From the NCBI GenBank assembly GCA_037126765.1, contig JBBCBC010000030.1:7772786-7836785 (forward strand): 64,000 nucleotides of DNA, given 5' to 3'. The notes under the pieces were generated by a model. That model made no database searches. It was given only the letters and a program-made list of their open reading frames with translations, and had not been told where the DNA came from. This DNA is from Stenogyne calaminthoides. Lineage: Eukaryota > Streptophyta > Magnoliopsida > Lamiales > Lamiaceae. Shown one piece after another: positions 57,401 to 64,000 of the stretch (position 1 is the first letter of the stretch; every line of letters starts with the position of its first letter). A program made the position numbers and the translations under genes.

Positions 57401-58107
57401 TCTCCAAAATGTAAGCAATTTTTGGTGGCATGGTGGATCTTGCCTTTTATTGAGATCGCCCGTCAACCTTCTTCAAAATTTTGATCTCGCTTCACTTACC
57501 GTCTCGAATCGATAAATTTGGCCCGGTTGAAGTCGGTGGTGGGTGAGGCCTCTATCGCCGCCATCAGTCTGAGCTTCGGGGTACTGATCTGCTCAAAACT
57601 CCCCGCAAGACTCATGATGCATTTACTCACAATATCCATCAATACACGATATTGTGGCTTTAAGTGCCTCTTATGCAATGTCGCCTCAAACTTAACAGGA
57701 TTCTCAGCAATCCTATCTAAGTATTCCTGCTCTCTACCCGACATATACATCGTAGGATCCTCTCCTCTATCACAGAGCTCAAAAACATCATTCAGATTTT
57801 TCGGGGTTATGTACAAATCCCTTTCAAAATCGACGTATTTGGACGAATGCTCTAAGTGTGATACAGTAATCGAAGAATGCATACAGTCCTCTTCATCTAC
57901 CTTCAAGTTATAGATGAATTCGATTACCTCTTTCGCAAACTCCTGGTCTGGTCGGTTTGCGATTAGTTGGGTGAGTTTAGCTAGGCGAATCATATCGCGA
58001 GCCTCGTCTTACGGCTTTGAGTTGGTTGTGCTTTTCGAGTGAAACAACGAACTTCGTACCCGCGGCTTGTTGGTTTCGGCTAATCTGTCGAACAAGGTTG
58101 GAGCCAT
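54500..58107 (-). pseudogene. Sirevirus envelope-like / extra ORF region
   Basis: It lies between RNase H and the 3' LTR, where Sireviruses carry an additional ORF often called envelope-like; its function is unknown. The start is probably ATG at 58,107 (MAPTLFDRLAE...), stopping after about 30 codons. Longer open pieces follow: 57,993-57,496 (165 codons), 57,431-57,000 (143 codons, with a Lys/Arg cluster and an acidic DEDESDSDE stretch), 55,578-54,955 (207 codons, rich in Lys and Glu, likely coiled coil, with an SKRAKAPKPIQRK basic patch) and 54,952-54,701. Frames differ, so it is not intact. No clear signal peptide or transmembrane segment is visible in these pieces. Confidence 0.6.
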
Positions 58108-58835
58108 TTTAGAGATGATTTGAGAAATGAAGCTTTAGGGTTTAGAAATTTCTGGGCAAGGGGATTTATTTGCAGAGGATTTGAGAACGAAGGGTTTAAT
58201 AAAATTTTGGCTTGAAAGACTTCTTAGGGTATATATAGCTTTGAGATCGTGGGGAATCGTGTTGGTTAGGTGAAAAACAACGGTTGAGATTAATCTCCGA
58301 TTAATCGGGTATATGAACCCAGCGATCTCTCTCGAAAGGTAAGCCGCCAAAACATCCTCATTGGTCATTAATGTAGCGAGCATTAAATATTTGTTGACCT
58401 TCTTGAATTTGAAACGATCCCGCCCAAAAACATTCCTCGGGTGTTTTGTATTTATTCGCGAATGATTTACGAAGCTTCACTTAAGAATAAATGAGTTGCA
58501 TGAGTCATTACTTCTTCGGACTAATTTTCCTCTATCGGTCTTCTTGAGTCTTGACCTTGATAAACCGTCGATTATAATCTTGAAAAAATGAAATGGTTAC
58601 TGTTTTGCTCTTGAGTACTCACCTTGATGAATCTGAGTTTCCCGAGACTCGATTCGAGATTTCCATTTTATCCTAAGCTTCTCGGTAGAGTCCGAAAAAC
58701 TTCATATTCCGAAAACCTTCAATTTTTTTGATTTTACTCTATACACCGGTTCTAACATCCCTAATTCAACCGAAAAGTTCACGGAATCTTGATTGACCAA
58801 AGGTTTAGTCAAGATATCGACTCTCTAACTATCGG

Positions 58836-59273
58836 TTATGAATTTTCTCCATCCTTATGTCCTTCTTCTCGACATGATCTCTGGATGAAGTGATGTCTGA
58901 TATCCACATGCTTGCATCTGGTGTGCAATACCGGATTTTGTGAAATAGCAATGGCACTATTATTGTCATAAAATATTGGTACTTCATTGGCTACAACTTT
59001 ATAATCCCTTAATTGTTGTCTGAGCCAAAGAATCCGAGCCACAACTTCTTCTTTGACCATATATTCAAACCAGTAGTACTTGTTGCTCTTGAGGTCCTGT
59101 TTTCCCGAAAACCAAGATATCGACTTACTTCCTAGAAATTGACAAGTTCCTGAGGTGGACTTCCTGTCAATTCTGCAACCTCCATAATCAGCATCTGAGT
59201 AACCACTTAACTCAAGGTTATCATCAGCTGGATACCATAATCCTCTATTCACTGTGCCTTTAAGATACTTCAT
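58836..59273 (-). pseudogene. Sirevirus RNase H
   Basis: MKYLKGTVNRGLWYP, GYSDADYGGCRIDRKSTSG (RNase H catalytic Asp) and QFLGSKSISWFSGKQ, then IFYDNNSAIAISQNPVLHTRCKHVDIR. This is copia-type RNase H with the usual K-H-I/V-D-I-R end. The SCESEY-type segment is altered (KSNKYYWFEY), suggesting local indels. Confidence 0.85.
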
Positions 59274-59394
59274 ATCTTTTTGGCGACCTCCATGTGACTA
59301 GCCTTAGGATTAACGGTATCTTGCACATATCCCAACAAAGCAAATGTTATATCCTACCTACTTGCTTTGTGAGATAGAGCAATGATCCAATGAT

Positions 59395-60030
59395 TCATCT
59401 ATAATCAGTATGGCTCACTGATTTGCCTTCAGAATCAGGATCCATCTTGTAGTTAGTATTCATGGGAATCCTAACTGTGTTGCAATTCTGTACACCATAT
59501 TTAGCAATCAGATCTCTGGTGTATTTTGCCTGGTTGATGAATATTCCTTCATTTGATTGTTTCACTTGAAGACCTAGAAAGAAATTCATCTCTCCCATCA
59601 TTGACATCTCAAATTTGCCTTTCATCGGTGTTGAAAACTTTTCACACAAATTGATGGTTTGGAGATCCAAAATGATGTCATCAACATATATCTGAACCCG
59701 AAGATATCTTCCCCATCTTCTATCCCTGAGCGAGTTCTATCAATCATCCCTTTGACAAAACCATGGTCGATGAAAACCGAGAAAGAGTCATACCATGCTC
59801 GGGTGCTTGCTTAAGACCGTACAAAAAGCTTTTACGAGCACAGTAAACTTGGTCATTCTGTTTGAAACCGGGAGGTTGTTCCACATAAATCTCTTCTTTA
59901 AGCACACCGTTCAAAAATGCACTTTTCACATCCATTTGATAGATTGTGAACTTCATGTGGGCGATATGCAAAGAAAACAATCGATGGCTTCTAGTCTTGC
60001 AACCGGTGCAAAGGTTTCATCATAATCCAA
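59395..60030 (-). pseudogene. Sirevirus reverse transcriptase
   Basis: Two pieces in different frames: 59,980-59,744 (YQMDVKSAFLNGVLKEEIYVEQPPGF, then LYGLKQAPE) and 59,670-59,395 (MSMMGEMNFFLGLQVKQ, then FINQAKYTRDLIAKYG). The YVDDI region between them (about 59,670-59,700) is readable only in a shifted frame (words complementary to ATGATGTCATCAACATATATC). Confidence 0.85.
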
Positions 60031-60751
60031 GCCTTCTTCTTAGGAATAACCTTGTGCAACTAGCCTTGCCTTGTTTCTTACAATGTTGTTGTTTTCATCT
60101 ATTTTATTCTTGAAAACCCACTTGGTTCCAATGACATTGTGCCTTTCGGGTCTATCTACCAAATCCATACTTCATTTCTTGAGAATTGATTCAAATTCAT
60201 CTTGCATAGCGATAATCCAATGAGAATCTTGTAGAGCTTCACCAATCTCGATGGGTTCTTTCTCCGATAGGAAGCAGCGAATATAGTGCACTTTCACCAT
60301 GGAACCTTCTTGTTTTAACACCTTCGGTTAGATCACCCACAATCCGACTTGTAGGATGACTATCTAACCATTTCCTTCTTGATGTTCTGTTTCAAAAGTG
60401 TCCTCAACATTTGAAATGTTAGGTTCGATTAAATCGATAAATTCGGGAACAACAAAAGCAGGAGAAAGAAGGGAATCATCTTCCTCGGGGACATTCTATT
60501 CGAACATTGTCGAGACATTTGTTCCCCTTTGGTTGATAGATTCGTTTGCCTCATTTGTGACCACATCTTCATTGGCATCACATACCGAAATGCGAATCGG
60601 TGTCTGCTCGGTTGGTCACCTTTTGAGTGTTGGTTTTCTGAGTCTCACCATCCTCGATTTCCATTCTCGAACTTCTTTATCTGAGTCCGAGTCACTCCAA
60701 TCATAGATAGTGGTGACTTCTTCGTTTCGGAGTTCGATGGATGATTTATCT

Positions 60752-61503
60752 TTACGTTTCGAGGCTTAATCTGGTGATCCTCTTGGTCGAGTTCATTTGC
60801 ATCATGTTCTGTTTCTTACGAACACAAGTAGATTCATCAAAAAACAACATGAGGTGTTTGCTCCACAATAAGAGTCCTACGGTTGTAAACTCGAAAGCTT
60901 TCTTGACTTGAGAATATCCTAAGAATATTCCTTCATCGACTTTACTATCAAATGTTTTCAACCGATCTTTACCATTATTGTGTATGAAACACTTGCAACC
61001 AAACACACGAAAAGAAAGAAAAACAAGAGGCTTCCTTTCATTCCAAAGATCATAGGGTGTTTTGCCTTGACTCTTGGTCAAGATGGATCTATTACGAGAG
61101 TAGCATGCGGTGTTGACAACTTGACCAAAATCTTTTAGGAATATCGACTTCAAATTTATCATTGTCCTTGCGAACTTCTTTCGAGTTCTTTCTTTCTTTC
61201 AAAGAACACCATTTTGTTGAGGGGTCCTTGCGGTGATGTTTCATGTAAAATTCCATTCTCTGCCAATAATCGGATATGATATGATTTATAAACTCGGTTC
61301 CTTTGTCGGATCGATTTTGACCACACTCGGATTTTCTCATTCTTGAGCCTTTTCGATGATTCGGCGGCTTTTATCTCAGTCTCTTTCTTCTTGAGTAAGA
61401 ATATGACCCAAGTATATCTTGAGTAGTCATCAACTACTACCAATGTGTATTTCACGCCATTAGTGCTCACAGGTGTTATAGGACCAAAGAGATCCATATG
61501 CAA
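60752..61503 (-). pseudogene. Sirevirus integrase
   Basis: HMDLFGPITP and VVDDYSRYTWVIFL carry the first core Asp. RSDKGTEF (second Asp, separate frame near 61,290) and, from 61,162, CYSRNRSILTKSQGKTPYDLW and FRVFGCKCFIHN complete the core and C-terminal part. Several frame changes occur. Confidence 0.85.
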
Positions 61504-61612
61504 TAATCAAGTATTCTTTTCGGTAGAAACTTCAACTTTGCTTTTAAATGATGCTTTAACTTGTTTTCCTTTCTTTTCGCGATCACAAATGTGTTCCTTC
61601 TTGAACACTTCA

Positions 61613-62100
61613 TTAAGCAACCCTCTCACAAGAGCTAATCTTGCAAGCTTGTTCAGGGGTTTTGAAGTTTAGGTGATTCATTCTTTTATGCCATAACCAA
61701 CTTGGTATCGTGGAACTTTTAGCAACTAAACATGTATCTTTAGGAGTTGAACTCAATCGACCAAGATACACATTCCCTTTTCTTGTACCCGGTCGAGAAT
61801 ACTTTACGTGATGTATCATCTTTCACAAAACATAAGTTCTTGGAGAACTCAACATTGAAACCCTTATCCGCGAGAATTGGCTAATTGGCAAATGAAGTTA
61901 TGCTTCAATCCGGATACATATGAAACACCATGGATATGTCTTGAGTCGATTTCCAAAGTTCCATATCCTTGATCGTCCCTTGGAGTTATCTCCAAAAGTG
62001 ATCTGTGGGCCTCTTTGTTCAACATAGTCAATAATGAGCATCTTCTTGAATCTGTCATATGTCTTGAGCATCCACCGTCAAGATACCATATATCGAGGCT
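61613..62100 (-). pseudogene. Sirevirus protease C-terminus and GAG-pre-integrase domain
   Basis: LWHKRMNHLNFKT (GAG-pre-integrase, with its His pair) at about 61,690. Upstream, near 62,070-62,090, the protease active-site segment reads YLDGGCSRHMT instead of the family's YLDSGCSRHMT: the catalytic D-S-G is D-G-G. Confidence 0.7.
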
Positions 62101-63423
62101 TTTTCATCTCTCTTCATCGGTGCCGTGTGGTCTTTCATCGACTTAGTGCCCTTGTTTTCCTCCCCGAAAAGCAGATCAATTCTTAGGTACCCAATTTGTG
62201 TAGGGTCCTACGAGGTTAGTTAGTACCTTTTCGGAATCCAAATCTGCGACAACTCTAATCACTTTAGAGTGGCTAATTTGTCTTCCATAAACATCAACAT
62301 ATACATCCACTACTCTGGGTGCCTTAGCGGTTTTACGTATATGTGTGCTAGCTTTAGCATGAACATGGGCTTTTGAATTCTTCTTTGGTTCAGGGCCTTC
62401 TACGTTCGGATGCTTAGGCTTTTATCGCGGTGGTCTAAATCTTTGTTGACTTGGGTTCGAGATAACCTTTACCCTTAGGCAAGTGAGGTTCGGGTTATGC
62501 ATCTTTGAAATGGTCTTTCGGTGTTAATCTTGAGGACTTGGTCTCTTCGATTGAGAATGTCTCTGGCGAGTGTTTCTCATCCGAGAATTCCTCGATGGTT
62601 CGATTAGGAGCCTTTCGGGCTTGCATTCTTAGCGTGAGGCTTTAAAGTACTTGCACGAACTTTCCAATCGTTTTTCGGTTTTCTAGCCTTCACCGAGGTT
62701 TGGGCTTTCTAACCCGATCATTCGGTTTTTACGAGACCATAGGTCCTTTTCCTTGTCTACAACCTTGGGCATTACTCGGCTTGAAGTGTAGGTGCCATTT
62801 GTTTTACAAAGATAGTCTTCTTGCTACTAGATCGCAACATTCGATGACTTTGTGAGGTTCCCCACGGAATGTATCCCAATCCGCATTTTATAGTGGCGGA
62901 TCTCGATAACTCTGAATTTCATCTATTACATTAGATGCTTTATTCAATAGAGTTAACTTCTTATGTGCACTATCCTCACAGTTCTGTAGAGTTTTATGCT
63001 TCTCAGAGAGGTCATTGAACTTCGATTACGATTAGTTGAATTTCTTGATGGATTTCTCTAGCTTTTCGATTAAGAACATTATCGAACTTCTCTTTCTCTC
63101 GAGAGTTGTACTTTTCGAACATCGATTCATCAAGAGCTCCCATTAATTGAAAGTGATTTCATTATTGCTAGAGTCTTTCCATTTTAGATTTTTCGACTTT
63201 TCGGTTCCTTATTACGCTCTTGAGTTCTATTTAGCGATCCTTGTAAAACAAACATAGTCCTTCATCGATTCTCAAAGGAATCTATCGGGTCAAAATAGTT
63301 GTTTTTCGGTGGAACTTGAAAACTCTTGTGCTAGTGTAGGAGCAACAACGAGAAAAAGAAAGAGCTTACCTCCTCCAATGGCCATCGGGGCGGATGTCAT
63401 CACTTTCCTTTGTCGAGAATATC
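62100..63423 (-). pseudogene. Sirevirus gag-protease linker region, degraded
   Basis: Lies between the gag zinc knuckle and the protease of the same element. Frames change every 50-100 codons and no domain can be named. Confidence 0.45.
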
Positions 63424-64000
63424 TCATCCAAGAGCTAGATCCCTCCTCGAGTTTTCTTCTTCCTGCAACCATGGCCTTTTTGCTAGAGAACTTCGATCTC
63501 TTTTAGCTTGTCTTTCTCTTCTCTCCTTAGCACTCAAATCTGGACAATCATCTTTGGAAGTGACCTTTCTTCCGCAATTATAGCATCTGTTGGTATCATC
63601 ATCCCGATCATTTTCTTCTTTGGACTTGGAGTCCTTCTTTGCGGATGAAGATCCATCGAACTTTTCGGTCTTTCTTCTTCTCCGGTTGATCGTCCTCGGG
63701 TTTCTTCCGGTACCGTGGTTCCTGTAATAGTTTTTGTATTTTCCAAATCTACTTATTAAGTCTGTCAAACCTCCTTGCCATCGATTGCTAGCTTTTCCTC
63801 AAGCTCATCCCGATTTTTTGGCATGGGGTTCTCGAACTTCTCTAGTTTTACTGAGTTTTATCTTTGTCTTTTAAAGCCACGTTCTTACTTGATGAAGAAT
63901 CATCTTTCTTTGTCGACCTTTTTTGGATTTCTTATCAATTACAAATTCATAGGCCTTCATTTCGAGAGAAGACTTGTTGGTAAGGCATTGAACTAATGTT
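63424..64000 (-). pseudogene. Sirevirus gag, C-terminal part
   Basis: A zinc-knuckle remnant CYNCGRKVTSKDDCP at about 63,545-63,590. The canonical CX2CX4HX4C has His where Thr stands here, through one lost and one gained base a few codons apart. It is preceded by a Lys/Arg/Glu-rich linker and continues beyond the window. Confidence 0.75.

Larger units (their letters stand above)
52054..64000 (-). mobile_element. Sirevirus-like Ty1/copia element (5' part beyond the window)
   Basis: On the minus strand, in order from the window end: gag with a zinc-knuckle remnant (63.6 kb), protease (62.07 kb), GAG-pre-integrase and integrase (61.8-60.75 kb), RT (60.0-59.4 kb), RNase H (59.27-58.84 kb), a 3.6 kb extra region (58.1-54.5 kb), a purine tract and a 2.0 kb LTR (54,064-52,054). 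The extra region between RNase H and the 3' LTR is the envelope-like region of Sireviruses. All coding parts are broken by frame changes. The 5' LTR, if present, lies beyond 64,000. Confidence 0.88.

Overview
The window is nuclear DNA of a flowering plant, almost certainly a eudicot. It holds spliced genes with GT-AG introns, plant-specific S-domain receptor kinases, pentatricopeptide (PPR) remnants, and AT-rich intergenic DNA packed with plant transposon families (CACTA, Ty1/copia including a Sirevirus type, Ty3/gypsy, LINE, SINE, hAT-like, Mutator-like and Stowaway MITEs). The sequence does not fix the species. There is one 500-base N gap (27,298-27,797), the usual placeholder size.

Layout. 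(1) 1-5.9 kb: the 3' part of a G-type lectin S-receptor-like kinase (copy A, + strand), then a jumble of S-receptor kinase and PPR fragments on both strands (copy B). (2) 5.9-11.5 kb: a CACTA element lacking its 5' end, with a TNP2-type transposase remnant, a second spliced gene carrying plant transposase and Ulp1 protease domains, and a 3' array of short inverted repeats. (3) 12.3-15.6 kb: copy C of the receptor kinase (- strand). (4) 15.98-20.99 kb: a Ty1/copia element with very short LTRs and a 5-bp target duplication, inserted into a PPR remnant. (5) 22.9-26.1 kb: copy D of the receptor kinase (+). (6) 26.8-34.2 kb: a PPR scrap, the gap, a 22-bp minisatellite, a GGA-rich block, and a LINE remnant split by a ~4 kb LTR-type insertion that itself contains a MITE and a protease fragment of a reverse-transcribing element. 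(7) 34.6-41.3 kb: an hAT-like element in a minisatellite, a Mutator-like element that appears to have captured part of a DUF936 gene, two SINEs and a Helitron-like end. (8) 41.28-49.92 kb: a Ty3/gypsy element with a 5-bp target duplication, a solo Sirevirus-type LTR nested in its 5' LTR, and a deletion that fuses its integrase to its 3' LTR. (9) 50.8 kb: a Stowaway MITE. (10) 52.05 kb to the end: a Sirevirus-like Ty1/copia element on the - strand with a 2 kb 3' LTR, an envelope-like region, pol domains and part of gag, running off the window.

Function. The only host genes of substance are the clustered receptor kinases (lectin, S-locus glycoprotein, PAN, transmembrane, RD kinase, DUF3403 tail), which would sense ligands at the plasma membrane. 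Every copy carries at least one apparent frameshift; copies B, C and D carry several. As it stands the window looks like a decaying tandem receptor family invaded by nested transposons. The high density of single-base indels, in host genes and transposons alike, could also partly reflect assembly error.
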